DNA from: Bacillus sp. EB106-08-02-XG196
GTDB lineage: Bacteria > Bacillota > Bacilli > Bacillales > Cytobacillaceae
Assembly (NCBI RefSeq): GCF_013396335.1
Contig: NZ_JABWSY010000009.1
Location: forward strand, 186,001-250,000
DNA: 64,000 nt
Direction of reading: 5' to 3'
Shown: piece after piece, positions 8,565 through 16,295 of the stretch
Position numbering within the stretch: the first letter of the stretch is position 1
How the letters are laid out: each line of letters opens with the position of its first letter
Notes under the pieces: model-generated
The model's input: the letters and a program-made list of their open reading frames with translations, nothing else
What the model was told of the DNA's origin: nothing
Databases searched by the model: none
Made by a program: the position numbers and the translations under genes

Positions 8565-8999
8565 TTAATTTTCATCAAATAGCTTCTTATAAGCTCCGTA
8601 TCCTTGCTCATCCAATTCCTCTTCGGGAATAAATCGTAAGGCTGCAGAATTAATGCAGTAGCGCAATCCATTTGGACCTGGTCCGTCATCGAAGACATGA
8701 CCCAGATGGGAATCTGCGGCTTTGCTTCTAACTTCTGTTCGAACCATAAAATGGCTGTAATCCTCTTTTTCGATTACTTCTTCTTCAACAATTGGCTTGG
8801 TAAAACTCGGCCATCCGCACCCTGCATCAAATTTATCAAGCGAGCTAAATAGCGGCTTTCCAGAAACGAGGTCAACATAAATCCCGTCTCTAGTTTCATT
8901 CCAATATTCGTTTCGAAAAGGAGGCTCTGTTCCGTTATTTTGCGTTACTTCATACTGAATTGGTGATAATTCTTTCTTTAGTTCTTCCTTATTTTTCAT
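8565..8999 (-). CDS. msrB: Peptide-methionine (R)-S-oxide reductase MsrB
   Basis: This 144-residue protein reduces the R-epimer of methionine sulfoxide in proteins. It carries the CGWPSF motif at Cys61 and the catalytic [11 protein letters not shown] motif at Cys115, with the [11 protein letters not shown] loop between them. The two CxxC zinc pairs of some MsrB forms are absent, as in other firmicute enzymes. Its start overlaps the end of msrA by 11 bases, so the two are translationally coupled in an msrA-msrB operon. It is cytoplasmic, with no signal peptide. Confidence 0.97.
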   Translation of the reverse strand: MKNKEELKKELSPIQYEVTQNNGTEPPFRNEYWNETRDGIYVDLVSGKPLFSSLDKFDAGCGWPSFTKPIVEEEVIEKEDYSHFMVRTEVRSKAADSHLGHVFDDGPGPNGLRYCINSAALRFIPEEELDEQGYGAYKKLFDEN

Positions 9000-9531
9000 T
9001 TTTCTCCCCCCAATGTGCCTGGATAAAACCGGCTCTCCCTGAACCTACATGGTATCCTTCGTAATGAGCTTGATTTTTCTTGTAGTAATGCTGATGATAC
9101 TCTTCCGCTGGATAGAAGGTTTTTGCTGGTAAAATCGGCGTTACGACTGGTTTTGTGAAAATTCCGCTATCCTGTAGGTTCTCCTTTGATTGTTCAGCAA
9201 GCTCTTTTTGTTTTTCATTATGGTAAAAAATCGCTGTTTGATAAGACTGACCCCTGTCGTAAAATTGACCCCCAGGATCGGTCGGGTCGATTTGCTGCCA
9301 ATATAATTCAAGAAGTTTTTCATATGGAAAATTTTTTGGATTAAAGGTAATTTGAACTGCTTCATAATGCCCTGTTGACTCAGAACAAACCTGCTGGTAT
9401 GTAGGATTTTCAACATGACCGCCGGTATATCCAGAAAGGACACTTATAATTCCTGGCTGCTCATCGAATGGCTTCACCATACACCAAAAACAGCCTCCAG
9501 CAAATGTAGCTAGTTGTTTACTTTCTTCCAT
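8989..9531 (-). CDS. msrA: Peptide-methionine (S)-S-oxide reductase MsrA
   Basis: This 180-residue protein reduces the S-epimer of methionine sulfoxide. The catalytic motif GGCFWC lies at residues 12-17 (Cys14 nucleophile), and GYTGG and the YHQHYY segment are also conserved. The ATG at 9531 is preferred to the in-frame GTG at 9540 because AGGGG is 8 bases before the ATG but only abuts the GTG. It is the first gene of the msrA-msrB pair and covers repair of oxidised proteins. Confidence 0.97.
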   Translation of the reverse strand: MEESKQLATFAGGCFWCMVKPFDEQPGIISVLSGYTGGHVENPTYQQVCSESTGHYEAVQITFNPKNFPYEKLLELYWQQIDPTDPGGQFYDRGQSYQTAIFYHNEKQKELAEQSKENLQDSGIFTKPVVTPILPAKTFYPAEEYHQHYYKKNQAHYEGYHVGSGRAGFIQAHWGEKNEK

Positions 9532-9659
9532 GATACCCACCCCTTTGGAATTTATATGCTTTGATAATGAGTATACCGAAACTCTTCATAGAAATACAAT
9601 TTGATGATTAAATCAAAATGAAAATTTCCTTTTTAAAAAAATCCTAACACACGCACAAA

Positions 9660-9685
9660 AGCCGAACCAGTCTCCTGGTTCGGCT
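9660..9685 (-). terminator. Terminator of rsgA
   Basis: The stem AGCCGAACCAG/CTGGTTCGGCT (9660-9670 with 9675-9685) has a TCTC loop and is followed leftwards by TTTTGTGC. Confidence 0.8.
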
Positions 9686-9693
9686 GAATTCCC

Positions 9694-10764
9694 TTATTTA
9701 ATTTTCTTTTTTTGCCGCGTTTGTTTCGTGATGTTCTTCCACTTTTTCTGTTCTTCTGTTTGTGCGCGTTTGTCGGCTTTTCTTTCGATATAGGCGAGTT
9801 CTTTTTGCAGCTTGTTATAGCTGGTTAAGCGTCCGGAATCCAATGTACCTTCTTCAATGGCCTCCAATACCGCACAGCCCGGCTCATCCTTATGTTTACA
9901 ATCCCGGAATCTGCACATTTCTCCTAACTCATCGATATCAGAAAACGTTTCGGTTAAACCATCTGAACTCTCCCAAAGCTGTATTTCTCGCATTCCTGGA
10001 GTGTCGATCAGGACACTGCCATTTGGAAGTTGAATCATTTCGCGGTGTGTGGTGGTGTGGCGACCCTTGTCATCCCCTTCACGAATCTCCTTGACAGCCT
10101 GCTTTTCAGCTCCCAACAATAAATTCGTTAAGGTTGACTTTCCTACACCCGAGGAACCTAACAATGCAATGGTTTTTCCAGGCTGTAGGAAAGGCTCAAG
10201 CTCTTCAATTCCCCTCTTCATTTCAGCACTAATCGCTATCACCGGTACTCCTCCAAAAGCGATCGCTTCAACTTCTGCAAGCTTCTCTTCAATATTTTCA
10301 CAAAGATCTGCTTTACTTAAAACAATAACAGGATTGGCACCACTTTCCCATGTGAGCAACAGATAGCGTTCTATTCTTCTTAAATTAAGATCATCATTTA
10401 AGGAGTTCACAAGAAAAACGGTATCCACATTTGCAGCAACAATTTGCTCTTCAGCCGTCCTCCCTGCCGACTTACGAGAAAACTTGCTGAACCGCGGCAT
10501 TACCGAATAAATCGTACCTTTACCTTCCTCCACCCGGGGCTTCAGCATGACCCAATCCCCGACCGCAGGATAGTCCTCGCGACTTAACGCTTCAAAGTTG
10601 AATTTTCCAGAAACCTCGCAAAGTAAATCTCCATGCTCCGTCCAGACACGATACATATGTTTATGTTCTAAGGCCACTCGACCGATAATCATCTCTTCAC
10701 TTTGTTTTTGCGCTAAAAAATCGTTATTTATTTTTTCAGTTAATCCAATATTAATTAAATTCAT
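9694..10764 (-). CDS. rsgA: Ribosome small-subunit-dependent GTPase A (RsgA/YjeQ family)
   Basis: This 356-residue circularly permuted GTPase assists late 30S subunit maturation. An OB-fold domain comes first. The G domain carries the permuted order G4 (LSKADL), G1 (GSSGVGKST), G2-like HTTTHRE and G3 (DTPGMRE). A C-terminal zinc motif C-x5-C-x-H-x6-C (CRFRDCKHKDEPGC) follows, and then a basic tail (KKWKNITKQTRQKKKIK). It is longer than the B. subtilis YloQ form, closer to E. coli YjeQ, so it may be a second paralogue. The ATG at 10764 has GGAGG 7 bases upstream; an upstream in-frame ATG at 10788 has no such site. It is preceded by a leader with an intrinsic terminator and a small open frame. 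Confidence 0.93.
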   Translation of the reverse strand: MNLINIGLTEKINNDFLAQKQSEEMIIGRVALEHKHMYRVWTEHGDLLCEVSGKFNFEALSREDYPAVGDWVMLKPRVEEGKGTIYSVMPRFSKFSRKSAGRTAEEQIVAANVDTVFLVNSLNDDLNLRRIERYLLLTWESGANPVIVLSKADLCENIEEKLAEVEAIAFGGVPVIAISAEMKRGIEELEPFLQPGKTIALLGSSGVGKSTLTNLLLGAEKQAVKEIREGDDKGRHTTTHREMIQLPNGSVLIDTPGMREIQLWESSDGLTETFSDIDELGEMCRFRDCKHKDEPGCAVLEAIEEGTLDSGRLTSYNKLQKELAYIERKADKRAQTEEQKKWKNITKQTRQKKKIK

Positions 10765-10791
10765 CCATATTCCTCCAAAAATTTGCATAAT

Positions 10792-10823
10792 AAAAAACCA
10801 TAGGCAACACAGCCCATGGTTTT
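10792..10823 (-). terminator. Attenuator-type terminator just upstream of rsgA
   Basis: Read leftwards, AAAACCATGGG pairs with CCTATGGTTTT (11 bp with one G-U), loop CTGTGTTG, followed by six T. It ends 28 bases before the rsgA start codon, so transcripts that stop here cannot express rsgA. The GGGCTGTG in its upper stem and loop is complementary to CACAGCCC at 10880-10873. Confidence 0.75.
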
Positions 10824-10855
10824 ATTCACAAAAGGAATAATGGGTATAGATTCCC

Positions 10856-10927
10856 CTAACTGGTGAATCCGCGGGCTGTGCAAGAGTTATTGAAATGAAC
10901 GGCAATTAACGTATTTTCATTTAACAT
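10856..10927 (-). CDS. Putative 23-residue leader peptide upstream of rsgA
   Basis: A small frame starts ATG at 10927 (MLNENTLIAV) and ends with TAG at 10858-10856. A GGCGGGTGA segment lies about 6-12 bases before the ATG as a possible ribosome site. The codons for Cys-Thr-Ala-Arg contain CACAGCCC, complementary to the rsgA terminator. A ribosome paused here would therefore change leader folding. No similarity to a known leader peptide is claimed, and the frame could be fortuitous. Confidence 0.4.
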   Translation of the reverse strand: MLNENTLIAVHFNNSCTARGFTS

Positions 10928-10961
10928 TACACTTCACCCGCCTTCCGACTTATTTGTAATA

Positions 10962-10990
10962 AGTATATGTTATCTTTATCCATTTGTAAA
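10962..10990 (-). promoter_or_regulatory. Sigma-A-type promoter of the rsgA leader
   Basis: Read leftwards, TTTACA (10990-10985) and TATACT (10967-10962) are separated by 17 bases, predicting a start near 10955. The rest of 10965-11071, upstream of the divergent DUF4397 gene, shows no further feature. Confidence 0.6.
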
Positions 10991-11071
10991 CAAAAAATCC
11001 AAATATAGACACCCACCTAAACATGCTTGAATAAATTAATTTGTAAAGAACGAAAGAAAGGAGCGAAGGGT

Positions 11072-11818
11072 ATGTCTGGAAATAGAAATCATTCTGATTA
11101 TCTTCAACGAGCTGCGATGTATGATTTATTGGCTCACAATTATAAATACTCTAATCCAAACCTACACATGCAATACTATTTGAAACATCTAAAATATATG
11201 AATAAAGCAATGATGGAACGTAATATCCAACAATCTCAAACGGAAGGAAGGGTCCGGTTCCTTCACACTTCACCTGATGCCCCCGAGGTTGACATTTATA
11301 TAAATGGTCAAATGAAAGTGAAACGCCTTCCTTTTAGAGTGGCTAGCAATTATCTGCCATTAAAACCTGGAAAGTATCATATTGATATCTACCCAACGGG
11401 AAATTCAGTAGATAGTATGCTCAATAAGAGGATTACCGTTGAACCTGATAAATCATATACGCTGGCAATAATCGACCCGGTTAAAAAAATGCGTCTGCTT
11501 CCGTACCTTAATCAACCAGAAGTTCCAATTAATGAATCAAAAATCCGTTTTCTGCACTTATCACCGGATACAGGAACTATAGATATTGCTGTTAAAGACA
11601 GAGATGTAGTCTTTCCGAATATCTCGTACAAACAGACAACAGACTATCTAGGTATTATGCCGATGACAGTGGATTTAGAGATTAGAGAGGCTGGAACGAA
11701 AAACATCGTCCTGCCAATGCCAAAAGCACAGTTTCGTCCAAATGAAACCTATACGATAGTATTGATTGGCCTTTCAAAGGAAGATCCTGCATTACAAGCG
11801 ATGATTTTAAAAGATTAA
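11072..11818 (+). CDS. DUF4397-domain protein with two repeats
   Basis: This is a 248-residue protein. After a helical N-terminus rich in Tyr and His, two DUF4397 beta-sandwich repeats begin at VRFLHTSPDAPEVDIYING (about residue 68) and IRFLHLSPDTGTIDIAV (about 165); the paired RFLH-SPD motifs define the family. Such proteins are usually associated with the cell surface or spores, but no signal peptide is visible here and the function is unknown. The ATG at 11072 is chosen because AAGGAG lies 8 bases before it; the frame remains open upstream to a TTG at 11027 without a site. Confidence 0.8.
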   Translation: MSGNRNHSDYLQRAAMYDLLAHNYKYSNPNLHMQYYLKHLKYMNKAMMERNIQQSQTEGRVRFLHTSPDAPEVDIYINGQMKVKRLPFRVASNYLPLKPGKYHIDIYPTGNSVDSMLNKRITVEPDKSYTLAIIDPVKKMRLLPYLNQPEVPINESKIRFLHLSPDTGTIDIAVKDRDVVFPNISYKQTTDYLGIMPMTVDLEIREAGTKNIVLPMPKAQFRPNETYTIVLIGLSKEDPALQAMILKD

Positions 11819-11820
11819 AA

Positions 11821-11855
11821 AATAAGGTGACTCACAATGTGTGAGGCACCTTATT
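11821..11855. terminator. Bidirectional terminator between DUF4397 gene and ypmS
   Basis: AATAAGGTG pairs with CACCTTATT, with an inner CTCACA/TGTGAG stem, between convergent genes. The ypmS stop codon lies inside the right arm. Confidence 0.75.
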
Positions 11856-12426
11856 CAACGGGTACAACTATGGTAAAAGCAATATCATCTTTTACTAAAT
11901 CAAACTTATTTGCCTTTATTTTCACATCACTCTTTAACTTTAATTGCTGCATGTGTACGTGAATCATTTTATCATTTGGCAGAATATCGACTCCTTTTGG
12001 GAGCTTATAATTGTCTTTGATAAATTTCAGCACATAGGATACAGGCAATGGCAGGCTGCCAACCGAAATCGACTTCTGCTTTAGGACCAAATCGCCGTTA
12101 TCTAATGCCTCTGGAACGAAGGTGAGTTTTAAATCTACTTCTTGACTAAAGAATTTTAATGTCCCGTATAATTCCACTTCATCCTGGAGCTGGACACTAT
12201 AATCTATCGGTGAATCAGCCGCTTCCTTTTTAATATACTGGTTGATTAACACATTTAAATCAGCCTTATTCGATTTGACTTGAAAAGAAACACTGCTGTC
12301 GTCTGGGACACTTTGAATTTTTCCTTTCTCATCGGCAGGAACCATGATTAAAGATAAAAGAATGATAACAATAAAAAGATTTAACCCTACTATAAGAAAG
12401 AATCCCGTTTTCCATTTATTTTTCAT
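11851..12426 (-). CDS. ypmS: YpmS-family (DUF2140) membrane-anchored protein
   Basis: This 191-residue protein has one N-terminal membrane helix (about residues 8-28, GFFLIVGLNLFIVIILLSLIMV) followed by an extracellular domain. The family segment LPLPVSYVLKFIKDNYKLP and the order after a GDSL lipoprotein and a Sco protein match ypmQ-ypmR-ypmS of B. subtilis. The function is not known. It starts 8 bases after the end of ypmR, so the three genes are probably one transcript. Confidence 0.85.
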   Translation of the reverse strand: MKNKWKTGFFLIVGLNLFIVIILLSLIMVPADEKGKIQSVPDDSSVSFQVKSNKADLNVLINQYIKKEAADSPIDYSVQLQDEVELYGTLKFFSQEVDLKLTFVPEALDNGDLVLKQKSISVGSLPLPVSYVLKFIKDNYKLPKGVDILPNDKMIHVHMQQLKLKSDVKIKANKFDLVKDDIAFTIVVPVE

Positions 12427-12434
12427 AGAAATCC

Positions 12435-13259
12435 CTAATTCTCCTCTTTACTGACCATATACGCCTTCTTAACGAGATCAGGTAATGTCCGTTCTTCTAA
12501 GGTTTCATTTAACCGGTGTGCAATCAATTCATACCCTTTATTATTCGGATGAAAGTTATCACTATGAAGTAGACTTTCTGTTGGGTTCTTAAATAAATCT
12601 TCAATTCCTACAAAATAAGCATTCTGATAATTAGCAACGACACTTTGACTTGCGACGTTCCAATCGGAAACAATCTGGTCGAGCTCTTTTATATCAGAAA
12701 ACCATTGAGAAAATGGATTGTATACCCCCACCAAAACAATATAGGCATCAGGATTTGCTCGGATAATCGTATTCATGATCTGGTATAAATGATTAATATA
12801 TACTTCTTTTTCCTTATCAAAGATGGATAGCTGTAGATTTGAGATATTATCCTTTACTACCTTCATAATATCATTGCCGCCAATGGTTAATATGACTAAA
12901 TCAGCAGTAGAAAGTTTGTCTTTTATCTCATCTGTTTGCAGCCTTTTTAATAATTGCGGGGTACGATTACCTTTTACACCGAAGTTATAGAAATCAACTT
13001 CCTTAATCCCCTTTTCTTCCTCGAGCAAAGTTCTTAAGTAAGGCAGGTATCCTCCTGTTTTTGTACTATCGCCAACACCTTCTGTTAAGGAATCACCAGC
13101 GGAAATAATGCTTATCTCCTTTGGGACAAAATCGGCAGGAACCTCTGCATAAACAACAGCTGAAGCCATCCGTTCTTCATGCAAATCCCAGCGATCGGAT
13201 TGACTGCAAGAACTTAAGAAAAAAGTCGAAAGAATGAGAAGGATGAAAACTTCTTTCAT
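12435..13259 (-). CDS. ypmR: SGNH/GDSL-family lipoprotein hydrolase (YpmR-like)
   Basis: This 274-residue exported esterase-type protein has a lipobox LSSCSQS that puts the lipidated Cys near residue 19. SGNH blocks are ISAGDSLTEGVG (Ser nucleophile), NFGVKGNRT, TIGGNDIM and DNFHPNNKGYELIAHR (catalytic Asp-His). The natural substrate is unknown. The ATG at 13259 is preferred over GTG codons at 13271 and 13268 because AGGGTGG lies 8 bases upstream of it and would overlap the GTGs. It is the middle gene of ypmQ-R-S. Confidence 0.88.
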   Translation of the reverse strand: MKEVFILLILSTFFLSSCSQSDRWDLHEERMASAVVYAEVPADFVPKEISIISAGDSLTEGVGDSTKTGGYLPYLRTLLEEEKGIKEVDFYNFGVKGNRTPQLLKRLQTDEIKDKLSTADLVILTIGGNDIMKVVKDNISNLQLSIFDKEKEVYINHLYQIMNTIIRANPDAYIVLVGVYNPFSQWFSDIKELDQIVSDWNVASQSVVANYQNAYFVGIEDLFKNPTESLLHSDNFHPNNKGYELIAHRLNETLEERTLPDLVKKAYMVSKEEN

Positions 13260-13348
13260 TTTCTTCACCACCCTGTTACTAATGATATTATAACATGACG
13301 TAAATAATTCAAAACATGCTCGTACTATATCCTATTCATTTCCAAAAA

Positions 13349-13372
13349 AATAGACCTGGGAAAAGGTCTATT
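13349..13372 (-). terminator. Hairpin at the end of the Sco gene
   Basis: AATAGACCT pairs with AGGTCTATT (13349-13357 with 13364-13372), followed leftwards by a T run. It overlaps the Sco stop codon, so ypmR may be partly separately expressed. Confidence 0.65.
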
Positions 13373-13946
13373 GCAACGCTTTAATATCACTAATCATTTC
13401 ATCATACGGTACTTCTTTATACCCATCGTAGATTTTCTTAACCTTCTCATCTGGTCCCACTAAGAAAAAATAGGTCTGGTGAATAACCTGGTCACCTTCT
13501 TGTGGCTTTTTCACTAAGGTTTTGAATGTTTCCTTCGCATAGGTCTCAATAAATTCTTGTGAATAGCCTGTTAAAAAAGTCCAATTATCATCCTTCAGCC
13601 CGAAGTTCTTCGCGTACTCTGTAAGTTTTTCGGGTGTATCAACAGTAGGGTCGACACTAAATGAAACAAACTCAACATTTTCCAACTTTTCGTCTTCGAC
13701 CATTTTTTGCAGCTTGGTCATGTTTGCCGTCATTGGCGGACATACATCTGCGCAATTGGTAAAAATAAAGTCAGCTACCCAAATCTTTCCATTCAAGTTC
13801 TTCTTTTCAAATGGTTTATTTTCTTGCGTCACAGCCGTAAAATCTTTGACTGGATAATCTAGCGGGTTCTGAATCCCCTTTTGTCCACAAGCAGATAGCA
13901 GCAATGCACTAATCACTAATAATAGAAACGCTAACCGATACTTCAT
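13368..13946 (-). CDS. ypmQ: SCO1/SenC-family copper chaperone lipoprotein (BsSco/YpmQ)
   Basis: This 192-residue thioredoxin-fold lipoprotein is needed for CuA assembly in cytochrome c oxidase. The lipobox LLLSACGQ is at about residues 16-23. The copper site is the CADVCPP motif (two Cys, about residues 65-69) plus His in VIHQTYFF (about residue 155). The hydrophobic signal helix precedes the lipobox. The gene lies upstream of ypmR and ypmS as in B. subtilis. A copper-oxidase role is family knowledge; the oxidase itself is not in this window. Confidence 0.92.
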   Translation of the reverse strand: MKYRLAFLLLVISALLLSACGQKGIQNPLDYPVKDFTAVTQENKPFEKKNLNGKIWVADFIFTNCADVCPPMTANMTKLQKMVEDEKLENVEFVSFSVDPTVDTPEKLTEYAKNFGLKDDNWTFLTGYSQEFIETYAKETFKTLVKKPQEGDQVIHQTYFFLVGPDEKVKKIYDGYKEVPYDEMISDIKALQ

Positions 13947-14021
13947 ATAGATCCCTCGCAGCTTTTTTATATTCGTGATAAGTTTAACAAAGATTTACGA
14001 AAGAGAAAAGAAAAGCGATTC

Positions 14022-15179
14022 TTAATCTATTACCCCTGTTTTTACAATTGTATTATTCACCTTTACCTCGAATGTTGCGTTCTTATACAACTCCCTCCAT
14101 TCCTTTTCAGTAAGCGGTTTTGTGCGAATTTTCGCCATGTATTTATTCCCGATTCCAATTGGATCTACCTGTTTCTCTCGGAAATATTCCAGCAGCTGTT
14201 TGATTTGCTTTTCCATTTCTTTATTTATTATTTTTTCAATAAACTTAATGTTTTTGGCAGTGGTCAAATCTAAAGGCTCTGTTGTTTCGAGTAAACGTGA
14301 ATCTAAATTAACATCCACACGAAAATGGAGTTTTTCCTTATCAATCAATTTAATTTTCGCATTGCTGCGAATACTATCTATGCTGATAAATAATTTATCG
14401 TAGACCTCCTTGCTTTCTCCTAGGTCCCTCTTCTTAATAATTTTTTTAAACTGTGAACGGTTGAAACCCATCTCATGTGTCCCTGATCTGTATCGATCCG
14501 AAAGAACCTTTGCATAAAATAGTTTATCACTTGCCAATTCACCAACAATCTTATCATTCTTAAAAAGTGCGATCCCAGAGATGATTACTCCATCGTCTTT
14601 AATCTTTAAAATCGGTAGGACCGGATCTCTACCATGATCCATGAAATTATGATTAAATTCATGCAGTGTAGGCGAAGTTAGCTGCTCACTCTCAACATTT
14701 TGTTTAATTAAATTGTATAGATATGTTCCTAAGTTCACCTTAAGTTTCTTCTCTTCGATAGTCATAATCGAAATCGCATCATTTTCTGCTATGGTTAAAT
14801 AAACCATATTTCCCACGGTAGGATCACGGTTTAGCGCATCCACAAGCTGAGAGATTCCTTTCTTAGCAAGCTCTTTACTGTAAATCACACAGCGAAGCTG
14901 CCCAAGAACAAGCTTTTGATCAATCTCCAGATTCTGCTTTTGTCTTAATGCCTTACTTGTATTAGCTTTTACTGTAATGACCTTTGTTAGGTTTTCTGCT
15001 AAAGGATCGAACTTGTGAACAACTACTGTTCCTTTAATTTGGTTTTCTTTTTCTAAATCATAGCCCTGTGCTGTTATTAGACCTAATTTTTCCAATTGTT
15101 TCGTTTCTACACAACTAGACATAATTACCACAAAAGCAATATACAATACGAGGATTCTCCATTTATGACGTCTTGGCAT
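14022..15179 (-). CDS. Spore germination receptor C subunit, Ger(x)C lipoprotein
   Basis: This 385-residue lipoprotein of the GerAC family has a signal helix followed by the lipobox MSSCVE (Cys near residue 23). The Ger(x)C signature LEKLGLITAQGYDLE comes next, with the conserved GVGNMVYL-like PTVGNMVYLTIAEND segment and a C-terminal domain ending FEVKVN. It forms the germinant receptor with GerA and GerB in the spore inner membrane. It overlaps the end of the B gene by 17 bases. The germinant cannot be predicted from sequence. Confidence 0.93.
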   Translation of the reverse strand: MPRRHKWRILVLYIAFVVIMSSCVETKQLEKLGLITAQGYDLEKENQIKGTVVVHKFDPLAENLTKVITVKANTSKALRQKQNLEIDQKLVLGQLRCVIYSKELAKKGISQLVDALNRDPTVGNMVYLTIAENDAISIMTIEEKKLKVNLGTYLYNLIKQNVESEQLTSPTLHEFNHNFMDHGRDPVLPILKIKDDGVIISGIALFKNDKIVGELASDKLFYAKVLSDRYRSGTHEMGFNRSQFKKIIKKRDLGESKEVYDKLFISIDSIRSNAKIKLIDKEKLHFRVDVNLDSRLLETTEPLDLTTAKNIKFIEKIINKEMEKQIKQLLEYFREKQVDPIGIGNKYMAKIRTKPLTEKEWRELYKNATFEVKVNNTIVKTGVID

Positions 15180-16287
15180 GGCTATTTCTCCTCTTTAACC
15201 ACCATTTTTTCATGAGGACAATCATAGCAAGAACAACAGGATAGCATATAGCAGTGTAGAAACCTGTTTTTGCAATGATATCTGTTACCATATTCATTTG
15301 ATACCTTGCTTGGATTAAAAAAGTAGCACCAAAAGTAAGAATTGCAAAAAACCATATTCCTGTTTTTTGTTTTCGTTTTAAAATCCTCGAAAACCCTTTT
15401 GAAGCTGCCCACAAATACAAACACATATTGGGTAAAATGATTAACATCCAAAAGGATACGGCAATAAACTCAAATCTCTCTAGATTTGGAAGTCGGACAA
15501 TTTTAAACATAGATAGAACAGGCCAGATTACTGCTTTGAGACTATCACCGGCAAAAAACACAATTGAGACCAATGTGATAAAACTAAACATCAACGTTGT
15601 AAACAAATTGGCTATCTGAACATACCTCATGCTTTTTCTTTTTTCCTTTATATAGGGATAAAAAAACATGACTAATTCAAATCCCATCATCGAAAGGGTT
15701 GTACTCTGCGCCCCTTTCAGAATTGATTTAATATCACTATTCATGATTGGAAACAAATGATTGAAGTCTGCATACCGAAGTGGTATAAAAGCAATAAACA
15801 AGATCCACATGGTTCCCAACACAGAGAGAAAGGCAATTCCGACAACCACTCGAATTCCTCCGTAAACACCGTATATGGTTAATAAGATGAGAACAAGTGC
15901 GAGCTGCCATGTTACTAAATTTGGAAAAATCCAAACTTGAACGATTTCGACATAATTCATAAAAATAACGAAAAAACTACTAATTAAATAGAGGATGTAT
16001 ACAAAGCTAAGGCTATTCCCGAGCCATTTACCAAACACATCGAGATGGATCCCATATAAATCAGCACTATCATATTGCCTGAGCATCATGATCATAAACC
16101 AAAGGACGATAGCGGTGACTGCCCCTGCTATCAACACAGAAATCCATGCATCATGCTGGGCCGCCAAATAAACGACCCTCGGAAGTCCTACAATACCTAC
16201 CCCGGTTTGAACGCCATGAATTAGAAAAAATAGAAGAAACGTATTAAAAAGTAATCCTTCCTTCGGATGTAAGTTCACTTTCATCAT
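15163..16287 (-). CDS. Spore germination receptor B subunit (GerAB-type permease)
   Basis: This 374-residue protein has about ten membrane helices and belongs to the APC-superfamily spore germination permeases that bind the germinant. The N-terminal HGVQTGVGIVGLPRV motif is typical of GerAB proteins. The start ATGATG is preceded by AGGAG at 6-8 bases, 8 bases after the GerA-type gene. The downstream GerC-type gene overlaps its end, so this is a tight gerA-gerB-gerC operon. Confidence 0.93.
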   Translation of the reverse strand: MMKVNLHPKEGLLFNTFLLFFLIHGVQTGVGIVGLPRVVYLAAQHDAWISVLIAGAVTAIVLWFMIMMLRQYDSADLYGIHLDVFGKWLGNSLSFVYILYLISSFFVIFMNYVEIVQVWIFPNLVTWQLALVLILLTIYGVYGGIRVVVGIAFLSVLGTMWILFIAFIPLRYADFNHLFPIMNSDIKSILKGAQSTTLSMMGFELVMFFYPYIKEKRKSMRYVQIANLFTTLMFSFITLVSIVFFAGDSLKAVIWPVLSMFKIVRLPNLERFEFIAVSFWMLIILPNMCLYLWAASKGFSRILKRKQKTGIWFFAILTFGATFLIQARYQMNMVTDIIAKTGFYTAICYPVVLAMIVLMKKWWLKRRNSHAKTS

Positions 16288-16295
16288 GACCGCTC

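Larger units (their letters stand above)
10791..10955 (-). ncRNA. Structured leader RNA of rsgA (putative attenuator)
   Basis: About 165 bases run from the predicted start near 10955 to the terminator at 10792. They contain a small open reading frame, a possible long hairpin (AAATGAA ... TTCATTT), a GGTGAA/TTCACC pairing, and CACAGCCC able to pair with GGGCTGTG of the terminator. I do not recognise a riboswitch family in it. The arrangement fits translation-dependent attenuation of rsgA, an inference only. Confidence 0.5.

Noticed and set aside
8411..8698. Leftward open frame overlapping DUF502 and msrB
   Set aside because: It runs across the convergent terminator and two certain genes in other frames.
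10791..10955. Known riboswitch or 6S RNA upstream of rsgA
   Set aside because: I could not match conserved cores of T-box, TPP, SAM, c-di-AMP or manganese riboswitches, and the length and shape do not fit 6S RNA. Treated as an attenuator candidate only.
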